From Nocardia acidivorans NBRC 108247 (GTDB lineage: Bacteria > Actinomycetota > Actinomycetes > Mycobacteriales > Mycobacteriaceae), in assembly GCF_001625085.1 (NCBI RefSeq), contig NZ_BDAW01000087.1, forward strand, positions 1 to 42,354: 42,354 nucleotides of DNA, given 5' to 3'. The notes beneath the pieces were generated by a model, which saw nothing but the letters and a program-made list of their open reading frames with translations, did not search any database and was not told where the DNA came from. Shown piece by piece: positions 16,441 through 24,189 of the stretch (the first letter of the stretch is position 1; every line of letters begins with the position of its first letter). Both the position numbers and the translations under genes were made by a program.

Positions 16441-16563
16441 TTAGTTGATTGCGTTGTTCAGCTTGGAGTTTCGGTAGCTGAAGCCGAAGTAGAGAGCCAG
16501 GCCGAGCAGGAGCCAGACCACGAAGCGGACCCGGGTGATGATGTCGAGGTGGCTGATGAGCCA
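16441..16563 (-). pseudogene. C-terminal remnant of an APC-type amino-acid permease
   Basis: The minus strand encodes about 40 residues, LISHLDIITRVRFVVWLL then GLALYFGFSYRNSKL, ending at a TAA (16441). This looks like the last TM helix and tail of a cationic amino-acid permease. Upstream of about 16563 the frame continues only as antisense of the GntR remnant (Ser/Arg-rich noise), so the remaining roughly 400 residues are missing. No start or promoter is left. Family assignment is by recognition of the 'RFVVWL..GL..YF.Y..RxSxL' pattern. Confidence 0.65.
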
Positions 16564-16813
16564 GATCTTCCACCTGGCACTGCTCGGCGACGCCGACAAT
16601 CCCCGGCTGACCGGTCTGGTCGCGGATCTGCGCGACCACACCCGCCTGTTCGGCCCGGCCTCCCTTGCCAAGAAGGGCGAACTCGTCGGCGTCGCCCGCG
16701 AGCATTTCACCATTGTCGATCTCATCGAATCCGGTGATCAGGATGCGGTGGAAGCGTTCCTGCGCAACCACATCAGCCAGGCGCGCGGGCGCTGGGCCAA
16801 ACCCGAGGATTAG
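16561..16813 (+). pseudogene. C-terminal remnant of a GntR/FadR-type regulator (FCD domain)
   Basis: From FHLALLGDADNPRLTGLV through ADLRDHTRLFGPASLAK to GDQDAVEAFLRNHISQARG this is the end of an FCD ligand-binding domain. The N-terminal winged helix and first FCD half are absent. Upstream, the frame reads through the permease remnant in antisense (MMMSRWLMSQI). It ends at 16813, overlapping the PNPOx stop tail-to-tail. With the permease remnant it marks a deletion that removed both 5' halves and the shared promoter. Confidence 0.7.
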
Positions 16814-17328
16814 GCGAACCGCCAGCGGGTCGCACCGTGCGGATCGGTGAGCGCCACCCCGACCGCCCCGTGAATCGTGAAGCGGTAGAGATACCACGGC
16901 CCCGGACCCGCGCTCTGCGCACTGTACGGCGCGTTGACGGTATCCCCGGTGCGCTCGGCGGGCCAGCCCCCGGCGCGGTAGACCGCGGTCACCGCATCCA
17001 ACTCCGCGATATCGGTCGTGCGATGCGCATGCCCGTCGAAGATCAGATCGACCTCCGCGAACCGATAGGCCAGCGTGCACGCCGGATTGCCGATCAGGTT
17101 GCGGGACTTGAGAGTTCCCGGCCCACTGGTGAAGTACAGGAACCCGTCGTACTCGACGACACCGATCCCGGTGGTGTGCGGCCGCCCCTCCGAACCAACG
17201 GTGGACAGGAACGCCGGGGTCTCCGGCAGCCCCATTCCGGCCTCCGCGGACTTGCGTGCCCGGCTCCAGGACAGCGTGTCGTCCCCGTAGATATTGAGAT
17301 CCTTGGCATCGATCGGGTCTGGCAGCAT
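16810..17328 (-). CDS. Pyridoxamine 5'-phosphate oxidase-family protein
   Basis: 172 residues, ATG 17328 with a strong AGGAGG seven nt upstream. Split-barrel flavin-binding fold: AFLSTVGSEGRPHTTGIGVVEYDGFLYF, split around a central turn, SRNLIGNPACTLAYR and a C-terminal RYRFTIHG-like strand (YLYRFTIHGAVGVAL). Members bind FMN or F420 and act on varied substrates; mycobacterial and nocardial relatives include F420-dependent reductases. Cofactor cannot be decided here. The gene lies downstream of a TetR gene on the same strand, 54 bp away, and may be co-transcribed. Confidence 0.85.
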   Translation of the reverse strand: MLPDPIDAKDLNIYGDDTLSWSRARKSAEAGMGLPETPAFLSTVGSEGRPHTTGIGVVEYDGFLYFTSGPGTLKSRNLIGNPACTLAYRFAEVDLIFDGHAHRTTDIAELDAVTAVYRAGGWPAERTGDTVNAPYSAQSAGPGPWYLYRFTIHGAVGVALTDPHGATRWRFA

Positions 17329-17382
17329 GGCTCCTCCTTGATTCGTGATCCTGCAAATCAAGACGATGCGGCGCACCGGAAT

Positions 17383-18021
17383 TCACCGGCGGGTGGTGAC
17401 AGCCGCCTGTGCCATGATGGCCGATCCCATCCAGCGGCGCAGGTAGCGACGCAGTTCTTCATCGGTGCGCGGCGGATGCCCGGGTGAGACGAAGAAGGAC
17501 TGCATGATGCGGAGCAGATATTCGACGAGTTCGCGCAGCGCGTCGTCGTCGTAACCGTAGCTCTCCCAGTCGACATCGAAACGTCTGATCATGGTCATGC
17601 CGAACGCCTGCGCCTCCTCGGAGGTGATGCCGTCCGGATCGGCCGCGGAATTGGCGGGGGTCAGCATAATGCCCAGGTGCGGGGTGCGCGGCACCTCGGC
17701 GAGGGTGAAGACAATGGCCTCGGTCATCGCCTCGACCGGATCCGGCATACCGCTGACCTGCGCCGCCAGCCGATCGAGGAAGCCCGCGACCGCGGCGATG
17801 GCGGAGGCGCGCATGAGCGCGTCCGCGCTCGGGAAGTAGCGGTACACGGTCTGGCGGATGACGCCGAGTGATTCGGCCACGTCGGCAATGCTGATCTCGC
17901 GGCCGGTGCGGCCGATCAATTCGACCGCGGCGGCGACGATACGGCGTGCCGCCTCGTCGTCACTGTCCGGCGGAGTTCCGCCCCATCCCCGCCTGCGTGC
18001 CACAAAAACCGACGTTAGCAC
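17383..18021 (-). CDS. TetR-family regulator
   Basis: About 212 residues from GTG 18021; GTG 18003 would give 206. Helix-turn-helix: AARRIVAAAVELIGRTG, ISIADVAESLGVIRQTVYRYFPSADAL. C-terminal ligand domain of unassigned type ending LLRIMQSFFVSPG. Divergent from the metal-hydrolase/membrane-protein pair, with a 10-bp perfect palindrome between them at 18051-18080, so it very likely represses that pair and itself. The PNPOx gene lies downstream. Confidence 0.93.
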   Translation of the reverse strand: MLTSVFVARRRGWGGTPPDSDDEAARRIVAAAVELIGRTGREISIADVAESLGVIRQTVYRYFPSADALMRASAIAAVAGFLDRLAAQVSGMPDPVEAMTEAIVFTLAEVPRTPHLGIMLTPANSAADPDGITSEEAQAFGMTMIRRFDVDWESYGYDDDALRELVEYLLRIMQSFFVSPGHPPRTDEELRRYLRRWMGSAIMAQAAVTTRR

Positions 18022-18050
18022 GGGGTGGCGGGCAGATCTGATTTCTCACT

Positions 18051-18080
18051 AACATACACACAGACGCGGCTGTGTATGTT
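18051..18080. promoter_or_regulatory. Palindromic operator, probable TetR site
   Basis: AACATACACA (18051-18060) and TGTGTATGTT (18071-18080) are perfect inverted arms around a 10-nt spacer. It sits 30 bp from the TetR start and 13 bp from the ATG at 18093. Confidence 0.75.
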
Positions 18081-18092
18081 TGTATGGTTGGC

Positions 18093-19031
18093 ATGACGGA
18101 TCTGATTGTGCGGAAGATGAATTTCGCCTTCGAGGACTACGACGTGCCCTTCCTCTGGAACGAGGAGAATCCGGCCTTCTCGTCGATGGCCAATGCCGTG
18201 TCCTTCCTGGCCATCGGCTTCGAGAAGATGATCGTGAAGATGATCATGCAGCTGAAGCCCCAGATCACGGACGCCGAAGTCGCCGAGGAGGCGGACGCGT
18301 TCATGCGGCAGGAGGGCCAGCATTCCTCCGCGCATCGCCAGCATGTGCGGGGGCTGATCCGGAGCTACCCGGGCTTGCAGGAGACCCTGGACGAGGTGAT
18401 CGGCGAATTCGACCGGCTCACCGCCGAGACACCGCTGAAGTACCGGCTCGCGTACACCGCGGATCTGGAGGCGACCTTCACCTCGGTCTTCAAACTCATG
18501 CTCGACAACGAGGCCGGACTCTTCCGGCCCGGCGACGATCGCGTTGCCTCCCTGTTCATTTGGCACTTCGTCGAGGAGGTCGAGCATCGCAGTTCCGCGC
18601 TGATCATCTTCGATTCCGTGGTGGGCAGCGATCTTTACCGGATGCGGGTCGCACCGTCGATCTTCCGGCATGTGCTGAAGGTGGTCAGGATCGCCTGCGC
18701 CGGCTTCAATAAGCATGTGCCGCTGGAGGAACGGCAGGTCGACGCGCTCGCCATGTTCGCGAACTATCGCCGCAGACAGCATCTGCGACGCTGGCTGCCG
18801 GGATTGGAGCCGCAGAACAGCGGCCCGATGCTGCGCGCCTTCGACGATCTGCCGCTCGGTGAACAGTTGATCGCCCTGAAGGGGATCATCCGCAGCCAGC
18901 TGCCCAAGCACAATCCCGCCCACGAGGCGCTGCCCGCGCTGGCGGATGTGTGGTTCCGGCGTTACGAGTCCGGATATGACGTAACGCGCTGGTACACAGC
19001 GGATTCCATCGGCTCGGAGGCCCAGTCGTGA
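18093..19031 (+). CDS. Predicted metal-dependent hydrolase (PF10118-like)
   Basis: 312 residues from ATG 18093; ATG 18084 is possible. Helical protein with metal-ligand motifs resembling diiron carboxylate proteins: FMRQEGQHSSAHRQHV, EATFTSVFKLMLDNE and WHFVEEVEHRSSALI. These match the 'predicted metal-dependent hydrolase' family PF10118. No biochemical function is established for close relatives to my knowledge. It overlaps the following membrane-protein gene by 4 nt (GTGA), is divergent from a TetR gene and sits beside its palindrome, so the pair is probably an inducible unit acting on one hydrophobic substrate. Confidence 0.8.
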   Translation: MTDLIVRKMNFAFEDYDVPFLWNEENPAFSSMANAVSFLAIGFEKMIVKMIMQLKPQITDAEVAEEADAFMRQEGQHSSAHRQHVRGLIRSYPGLQETLDEVIGEFDRLTAETPLKYRLAYTADLEATFTSVFKLMLDNEAGLFRPGDDRVASLFIWHFVEEVEHRSSALIIFDSVVGSDLYRMRVAPSIFRHVLKVVRIACAGFNKHVPLEERQVDALAMFANYRRRQHLRRWLPGLEPQNSGPMLRAFDDLPLGEQLIALKGIIRSQLPKHNPAHEALPALADVWFRRYESGYDVTRWYTADSIGSEAQS

Positions 19032-20185
19032 CCGACCACTGCTCCCCCACCTTCGATCAGCTCGCGCATTCGCTCGGCTTCTCCTGCCAGGAGGCGGGCG
19101 GGCTCGTCGAATTCCGGAACCCGTTCGGCCTGGAGAACTGGACGCTGCCGGTGCTGGAGTGCACCATCATCCTGGGCTCGATCCTGGCGCTGGTGCTCGC
19201 GGTGATTCGATTGCGCCGCAATGGCGATCCCACCAACCTGGTGCTCTGGTTCGGTGCGACGGCGTATCTGTTCATTATCGAACCGCCGCTGTACTTCCCG
19301 GCGGCGTTCGGAATCCAGGACCACGTCGACACGATGTTCGCGCACAATGTCTTCACCGTCGACTTCCTCTGGGGCCGACTACCGCTGTACATCGTGGCCA
19401 TCTACCCCTTCATGGCGACCCTCGCGTACGAAATCGTGCGCATGCTCGGCGTTTTCCGTCGGCACGGCGCATTCCTGGGCGCGGTCTGCGTGGGCTTCGT
19501 GCACCACGCCTTCTACGAGATCTTCGATCACATCGGGCCGCAGCTGCGCTGGTGGGAATGGTCCACCGGCAACTCGCTCAATCAGCCGATGTTCGATTCG
19601 GTTCCGCTGCCCAGCGTGGTGGTCTTCGCCGCCCTCTGGCCGATGTCCCTGGCCTTCTGCGTCTACTGGTTCGTGGGTCGCAAAGTCGATGCGGGGCAAC
19701 ACTTCTCCGGCCTCCAGCTGATCGGGCGCACCGTGGCGATCGGGCTCCTGGCATCGCTGGGCACCTTCATCCTGCCCCTGCCCGCCACCGTCTTGGGCGC
19801 GGGTAGCACCGCGGTGCGGGGCACCCTGTACGCCGCCGAACTGATCCTGCTGACCCTGGTAGCCATACCGATCCTGTTCCGCCAATGGCGATCCCTGCGG
19901 CAGGACCCCGAATCCCCGCGTTACACAAACCCTTTCGTTCGCGTCTACAGCGTCCTGTATCTGGCGGTCTTCGCCCTGCTCTGGGCCACTGCCCTCCCGG
20001 ACTTCCTCGACGCGAAGGACGGCCTGACGGCCAATGGCGACCCGATCGGCAACCTCTGGTACACCCTGGCCTGCTTCGTGATCGCCATCGCGTGCGTGGC
20101 GGCCGCATTCACCACCGCACCCCGTACCGCCGCGAATTCGAAACCCGCCGAACCCGCCGAGCTCCCCGGCCAGGCCGTGGCCTGA
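19028..20185 (+). CDS. Polytopic membrane protein partnered with the metal-hydrolase-like protein
   Basis: 385 residues, GTG start overlapping the previous gene. About nine hydrophobic segments (e.g. LECTIILGSILALVLAVI, ATAYLFIIEPPLYFP, FLGAVCVGFVHHAFYEIF, VVFAALWPMSLAFCVYWF). His/Glu/Asp residues lie in or near membrane segments: FVHHAFYEIFDHIGPQ and NVFTVDFLWGRLP. A soluble N-terminal stretch includes CSPTFDQLAHSLGFSC. I do not recognise a characterised family. Co-transcription with the diiron-like protein suggests a membrane-bound redox or hydrolytic step or transport of its substrate. A strong terminator follows. Confidence 0.7.
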   Translation: MTDHCSPTFDQLAHSLGFSCQEAGGLVEFRNPFGLENWTLPVLECTIILGSILALVLAVIRLRRNGDPTNLVLWFGATAYLFIIEPPLYFPAAFGIQDHVDTMFAHNVFTVDFLWGRLPLYIVAIYPFMATLAYEIVRMLGVFRRHGAFLGAVCVGFVHHAFYEIFDHIGPQLRWWEWSTGNSLNQPMFDSVPLPSVVVFAALWPMSLAFCVYWFVGRKVDAGQHFSGLQLIGRTVAIGLLASLGTFILPLPATVLGAGSTAVRGTLYAAELILLTLVAIPILFRQWRSLRQDPESPRYTNPFVRVYSVLYLAVFALLWATALPDFLDAKDGLTANGDPIGNLWYTLACFVIAIACVAAAFTTAPRTAANSKPAEPAELPGQAVA

Positions 20186-20201
20186 CAGACGCCGACCTAC
20201 C

Positions 20202-20244
20202 ACCTCAGGCTCAGGACCGCATCCGATGGTCCTGAGCCTGAGGT
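20202..20244. terminator. Bidirectional terminator
   Basis: Perfect 17-bp stem (20202-20218 with 20228-20244), 9-nt loop, then CTTTCC. Lies between convergent genes ending at 20185 and 20262. Confidence 0.9.
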
Positions 20245-20261
20245 CTTTCCGGGCAGCGCCG

Positions 20262-20630
20262 CTATTCGCCCGCGGGACGCAGGGTCCAGGAGGCCACCGC
20301 CAAGGCGGTGGCCACGGCCGGGGGAATGATCTTCTTGGGGGCATCCTTGGTGGCGAAGTGCGACAGGGCCGCGCCCGCGTAGACGAAGGTCAGACCGGCG
20401 TAGGCCCACTCTTTGAGCCGAGGCGTGCCGGGGGTGAGCAGCGTCGCCACCGCGGCGGCCTTGGCCGTACCCATGATGGTGGCGAAATAGACGGGGTAAC
20501 CGAGATGGTCGAGGGTGTCCCGGACATAGTCGTTCCGGGTCAGATCCCATTGGGCGCCTACCGCTGTTTCGGTGAGGATGGCGCCGGTGGAGAGCAGGTA
20601 CGCGATGCGGCGGGGGGTCAGCGTGGACAT
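20262..20630 (-). CDS. DoxX-like membrane protein
   Basis: 122 residues, four hydrophobic helices: RRIAYLLSTGAILTETAVGA, LGYPVYFATIMGTAKAAAVATLL, LKEWAYAGLTFVYAGAALSHF, PAVATALAVASWTL. This pattern, with the GTAK-type turn, is the DoxX-like family (PF13564 type). DoxX-like genes often neighbour ECF41 sigma factor genes. It is divergent from such a gene here and has its own candidate ECF41 promoter ending 8 nt before the ATG, implying a leaderless mRNA. Confidence 0.88.
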   Translation of the reverse strand: MSTLTPRRIAYLLSTGAILTETAVGAQWDLTRNDYVRDTLDHLGYPVYFATIMGTAKAAAVATLLTPGTPRLKEWAYAGLTFVYAGAALSHFATKDAPKKIIPPAVATALAVASWTLRPAGE

Positions 20631-20638
20631 ACCGGTAT

Positions 20639-20665
20639 GACGGATGGAGGCGGCCGAACGTGACC
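20639..20665 (-). promoter_or_regulatory. Candidate ECF41 promoter for the DoxX-like gene
   Basis: Minus strand reads GGTCACG (20665-20659), exactly 16 nt, then CGTC (20642-20639). The ECF41 consensus as I recall it is TGTCACA-N16-CGTC; the -35 matches 5 of 7 and the -10 fully. The ATG begins 8 nt after CGTC. Confidence 0.55.
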
Positions 20666-20670
20666 TCGGG

Positions 20671-20697
20671 TGTCACATTCGGCGGGGCCGGGTCGTC
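20671..20697 (+). promoter_or_regulatory. Candidate autoregulatory ECF41 promoter
   Basis: TGTCACA (20671-20677), a 16-nt spacer and CGTC (20694-20697): a full match to the ECF41 promoter consensus. It lies 38 nt upstream of the sigma factor ATG. Confidence 0.75.
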
Positions 20698-20735
20698 ATT
20701 GCGGTGTGGGTGTCGATCCGAGGAAGAGGTGTGCG

Positions 20736-21611
20736 ATGGGTGCGGATGCGGGCTTGGCGCGGGCGTTCGAGGGCGAACGCGGGCATTTGACGGCGGTGGC
20801 CTATCGAATGCTGGGCTCGTTGAGCGAGGCCGACGATGCCGTCCAGGAGGCGTGGATTCGGCTGGCTCGCAGTGAATCCGATGCCATCGAGAATCTGGCC
20901 GGCTGGTTGACCACCGTGGTGGGACGGGTCTGCCTGGATATGTTGCGGGCCAGGAAGTCCCGGGGAGAGGAGTCGGTCCGGGAGTATCAGCTGCCGGATC
21001 CGGTGGTGGGATACGCCGAGGAGGTGGATCCGGAACAGCGTGCGCTGCTGGCGGATTCGGTGGGCTTGGCCATGCTGGTGGTGCTGGAGGCATTGAGCCC
21101 GGCCGAGCGATTGTCCTTCGTACTGCACGATATGTTCGCGGTGCCCTATGAGCAGATCGCGCCGATTGTCGGGCGCACGCCACAGACGGCGAAGAAGCTC
21201 GCCAGTCAGGCGCGGCGGCGGGTGCGGGGGCAGGAACTGGTGCCGGATGCGGATCCGCGCCGCCGGCGGCGGGTGGTGGAGGCGTTCCTGGCCGCGGCGC
21301 GGGAGGGCGAATTCGAGGCGCTGCTGGCCATTCTCGATCCCGGAGTGGTGCTGCGGGCCGACAGCGGACCGGGCGGAGTGCGAGTATTCCGCGGGGCGCG
21401 CGAGGTGGCGGCGCTGGCGAGCACCTTCCAGAAGATGGCGATGCTGTACACCGCGCACGCCGCGCTCATCAATGGCGCGGCGGGACTGGTGAACACCGAT
21501 GGGGAGACGGTGCGGTCGATCATCGGATTCACCGTGGTGAACGGGAAGATCGCCGCGATGGATCTGCTCACCGACCCCGAGCGGCTCGCCGGTATCGAAC
21601 CGCCGCGCTGA
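20736..21611 (+). CDS. sigJ: ECF41 / SigJ-type RNA polymerase sigma factor
   Basis: 291 residues, ATG 20736 preceded by AGGAAGAGG. Sigma region 2 (LTAVAYRMLGSLSEADDAVQEAWIR split over two helices, then LTTVVGRVCLDMLRARKSR) and region 4 (LSPAERLSFVLHDMFAVPYEQIA, RTPQTAKKLASQARRRVRG) are followed by a SnoaL-like C-terminal domain (about 180-285) that regulates activity. ECF41 signature motifs are recognisable in variant form: QLPDP for the linker WLPEP and DPERL near the C-terminus for NPDKL. No anti-sigma gene is adjacent, as expected for this group. It probably drives itself and the divergent DoxX-like gene. Confidence 0.93.
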   Translation: MGADAGLARAFEGERGHLTAVAYRMLGSLSEADDAVQEAWIRLARSESDAIENLAGWLTTVVGRVCLDMLRARKSRGEESVREYQLPDPVVGYAEEVDPEQRALLADSVGLAMLVVLEALSPAERLSFVLHDMFAVPYEQIAPIVGRTPQTAKKLASQARRRVRGQELVPDADPRRRRRVVEAFLAAAREGEFEALLAILDPGVVLRADSGPGGVRVFRGAREVAALASTFQKMAMLYTAHAALINGAAGLVNTDGETVRSIIGFTVVNGKIAAMDLLTDPERLAGIEPPR

Positions 21612-22799
21612 TCAAAGGTGCCAGTGCGAGGTCGCCAGGGTGTGCAGCGACCACCACAGCAGTGGGGCGGCGATGACCGCGCCGAACAGGATGATCATGA
21701 GAATCCCGCCGACGTCCCGCGTGATGATGTGCATGACAAGCGATTCCACGAACAGCACGATCAAACTCAGCACGGCGACGCCGACCGCCGCCCACATGGC
21801 GGCGGGCTGGAAGGTGAATCTGCCCACCGTCCACCCGAACAGCAGCAGCCCCGGCAGCGCGAAGATCAGCCAGAAGAAGGAGAGCACGACCAGATTCGTC
21901 GCATGCGCCGCACGATCGGTCTCACCCGCGCCGTCGACCGATTCGCTTGCCACCGTCCGGATTCGCGACAGTTGGACGGTGGCGTGCGCGGTTCCGGCCA
22001 GCGCGCAGGCCAGCAGCATGATGCCGTACCCCGCCGCGACATCGCCGGAGGAATCGAGCGGTGACCGAAAGGCCCATACCGCGGGGAGCAGGGACGCAGC
22101 GGCCGTCAAGCCCAATGCGATAATGGTTTCCGGTCTGGCACAAAGCCTTTCACGCAGATAGCCGACCGGCAGCCGACGCCGCTTGCGGCGCAACAGCCAG
22201 CCGAGGGTACAGAACGCCGCGATGCCGATCACCGGCGTCAGCCATCGCCAATGCGCGGGCGTCAGGAACATCGACAGGAACGCGACCAGCGTGCTCGACA
22301 CCCAGACCATGGTCGCCGGGCGACTGACCGCCATCCACATGCTGTCCGCCTGCGCCAATCGCGGATCGATCGGCTCGGCTCCGGTATCAGAGGCCGGGCG
22401 CAGCGCACCCGCGTAATCCTCCAGATCCCATTCGAGCTCCCACTCCCCCGCCGGTTCGGGCCACTCCCCGTCATGATCGGAACCGGGGCACATCACCCCG
22501 CTGTCGTCGGCGCGGTAGTCGTATTCGGGGTCGAGCGTGCCGTAATCGCGCATCTCCACCATGCGCACCGTGATCGCGAGCCCGTGCCAGGATTCCCGAC
22601 AGTACGGATTCGGACAATCCGGATAGGTGGGATCGTCGTAGTCGTACCCGGTCCTGGGTTCGCCGTCGCGCATGCTTTCCTCGACGAGCAGGTCGATCTC
22701 GTCGAGCAGGCGCAGTACCGGGTCCGGACGCGGCGCACCCGCATCCTCGGCGCGCCGCCCGGGCGGCCGCCCCCACAGCTCATCCCCCTGATCGTTCAC
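21612..22799 (-). CDS. Membrane protein with acidic N-terminal domain, unknown
   Basis: 395 residues. The first about 150 are cytosolic, acidic and Tyr/Asp-rich with four Cys, two in CPNPYCRESWHGL and one in MCPGSDHDGEW, possibly a metal or nucleic-acid binding module. Seven hydrophobic segments follow (about 160-385), with a basic LLRRKRRRLP loop after the second. Similar 'zinc-knuckle plus polytopic' proteins occur in Nocardia but I know no function. The stop abuts the sigma factor stop (TGATCA), with no terminator between. Confidence 0.7.
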   Translation of the reverse strand: MNDQGDELWGRPPGRRAEDAGAPRPDPVLRLLDEIDLLVEESMRDGEPRTGYDYDDPTYPDCPNPYCRESWHGLAITVRMVEMRDYGTLDPEYDYRADDSGVMCPGSDHDGEWPEPAGEWELEWDLEDYAGALRPASDTGAEPIDPRLAQADSMWMAVSRPATMVWVSSTLVAFLSMFLTPAHWRWLTPVIGIAAFCTLGWLLRRKRRRLPVGYLRERLCARPETIIALGLTAAASLLPAVWAFRSPLDSSGDVAAGYGIMLLACALAGTAHATVQLSRIRTVASESVDGAGETDRAAHATNLVVLSFFWLIFALPGLLLFGWTVGRFTFQPAAMWAAVGVAVLSLIVLFVESLVMHIITRDVGGILMIILFGAVIAAPLLWWSLHTLATSHWHL

Positions 22800-22863
22800 C
22801 CGCCGATAGTAGGTCGGGGCACCGACGCTCGAACACCCGATAATGCTGTGCGGCCGGTGAATC

Positions 22864-23847
22864 TCAGTGCGCTCCGAGCGCGTCCAGAATCATCGGACGG
22901 GCGGTGGCGAGCGCCTGCTGCCAGTACGGCCAGGTGTGCGTACCGTTCACGAAATCGAAGCGCGCGGGAATTCCCAACGCCGCCAATCGATCCCGCAGCA
23001 TCTGATTGGCGACCATGGTCATGGCCTCCAGGCCCATCGCGTTCACGGTATTGCCGACGCCGAACGGCAGGTCCGCCAACCCGGGCACCGCATTGCCCGT
23101 CGAGATGTACATGGGCAGACCGCGCAGCAGCTCGGCCTGATTGGTCGCGTCATTGCGATTCCACGCGGGATCCGAGGCCGGGCCCCACATATCGTCGACA
23201 TCGAAGTTGCCCTCATCGATCATGGCGGCGCGCATGGCCTCATTCCACATCGGAAAGGTGGGGTGCACGAAGCCGGAGAACGATCCGGCGAACCGGAATT
23301 GATCACGATGATGCGCGGCCAGGGTGAGCGCCGCATTCCCGCCCATGGAGGCGCCGACAATCGCGTTATTGGTCCGCGAGACGCCGAATCCGGCCAGATA
23401 GTCGGGGAGTTCCTTGGTCAGGAAGGTCTCCCACCGATATGTGCTCCGCTGATGATTGGTGCTGCTGGGCCGGTACCAATCGGTATAGAAGCTGGAGTGC
23501 CCGCCCACCGGGAACACCAAAGTCACATTGTCACCGACGAATTGGCGCAGCGCATCGGTATCACTGGTCCATTGACTGTGATCGTTCGGCGCACGCAGTC
23601 CATCCAGCAGATACAGCGCGGAACCACCCCCGCGCGCCGCCCATTGCACCTGCACCTTGATCGGCCCCATACTCGACGGCACCCAAAGCTCCTGGTAACC
23701 GCCCGCCGGAGAACGCAATACCGGCCCGTGCACCGGCGCGGCCGTAGCCATTTCGGCCCCCGCCGAAGCCAGTAGCACCGCCGTCGCCGCGACCGTTCCC
23801 GCCCTGCGCAGCCATCGCCGATTCCGAATTCGCGCGTCCGTATCCAC
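22864..23847 (-). CDS. Antigen 85-like mycolyltransferase/esterase, second copy
   Basis: 327 residues from GTG 23847, supported by GGGAGG 7 nt upstream on the minus strand; an ATG 13 codons further upstream lacks such a site. Signal peptide with RRWLRRAG followed by a hydrophobic run ending ATAAPVHG. Ag85 features: ALYLLDGLRA, PVGGHSSFYTDWYRPSS, YRWETFLTKELP, nucleophile GASMGG (Ser167) and GTHTWPYWQQAL with the catalytic His. Unlike the copy at 3609 it has no C-terminal Pro/Gly tail and keeps a canonical GxSMGG elbow. Expected to be exported and to act on trehalose mycolates. Confidence 0.92.
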   Translation of the reverse strand: MDTDARIRNRRWLRRAGTVAATAVLLASAGAEMATAAPVHGPVLRSPAGGYQELWVPSSMGPIKVQVQWAARGGGSALYLLDGLRAPNDHSQWTSDTDALRQFVGDNVTLVFPVGGHSSFYTDWYRPSSTNHQRSTYRWETFLTKELPDYLAGFGVSRTNNAIVGASMGGNAALTLAAHHRDQFRFAGSFSGFVHPTFPMWNEAMRAAMIDEGNFDVDDMWGPASDPAWNRNDATNQAELLRGLPMYISTGNAVPGLADLPFGVGNTVNAMGLEAMTMVANQMLRDRLAALGIPARFDFVNGTHTWPYWQQALATARPMILDALGAH

Positions 23848-23959
23848 CCGTAAACCTCCCACCTGGTCCAAGCCAAGATATCGCAATCGGCTCGAATCCC
23901 GCTGTCGCTCAGCCGAACTTACCGATTAGGCGAGAGCGGCCGCGTGGTGGGTGCGGTGA

Positions 23960-23988
23960 AAGCCGGAGCGGGTGTTCCGCCCCGGCTT
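23960..23988 (-). terminator. Terminator downstream of the micro-ORF
   Basis: 12-position stem with one mismatch (23960-23971 with 23977-23988) and 5-nt loop, beginning 8 nt after the micro-ORF stop at 23996. Confidence 0.6.
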
Positions 23989-23995
23989 GTCCGGG

Positions 23996-24067
23996 CTACG
24001 GGATCAGCAACCTCCCGAGGAGGTCGTTGACCGCCCAGATCAGGTCACCGATGAAATGCGGGATCAT
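23996..24067 (-). CDS. 23-residue micro-protein with consensus ribosome-binding site
   Basis: ATG 24067 to TAG 23996 on the minus strand. The peptide begins MIPHFIGDLIWAVND and ends LLGRLLIP; it would form one amphipathic/hydrophobic helix bracketed by IP at both ends. AGGAGG lies 6 nt upstream of the ATG and a hairpin terminator 8 nt after the stop, so this small unit has its own translation and termination signals. No homologue is recalled. It could be a membrane-active peptide or small regulatory protein. It is too short for coding statistics, so confidence rests on the flanking signals. Confidence 0.55.
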   Translation of the reverse strand: MIPHFIGDLIWAVNDLLGRLLIP

Positions 24068-24189
24068 GCCTTTCCTCCTTCGCGAAAGATACTTATCGAT
24101 CAACTTCATTCGCCCTGCCCGCCGAGCCGAACGGACCGACGGGCGTGCTGATCACATATTCGTCGCGAAAGCCGAGAAGGATGGTCGGT

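Noticed and set aside
18015..18923. 302-codon minus-strand frame antisense to the metal-hydrolase gene
   Set aside because: It has no domain and runs across the TetR promoter region.
19379..20344. 321-codon minus-strand frame across the membrane-protein 3' end
   Set aside because: It crosses a 17-bp terminator and overlaps the true membrane-protein frame; composition is noise.
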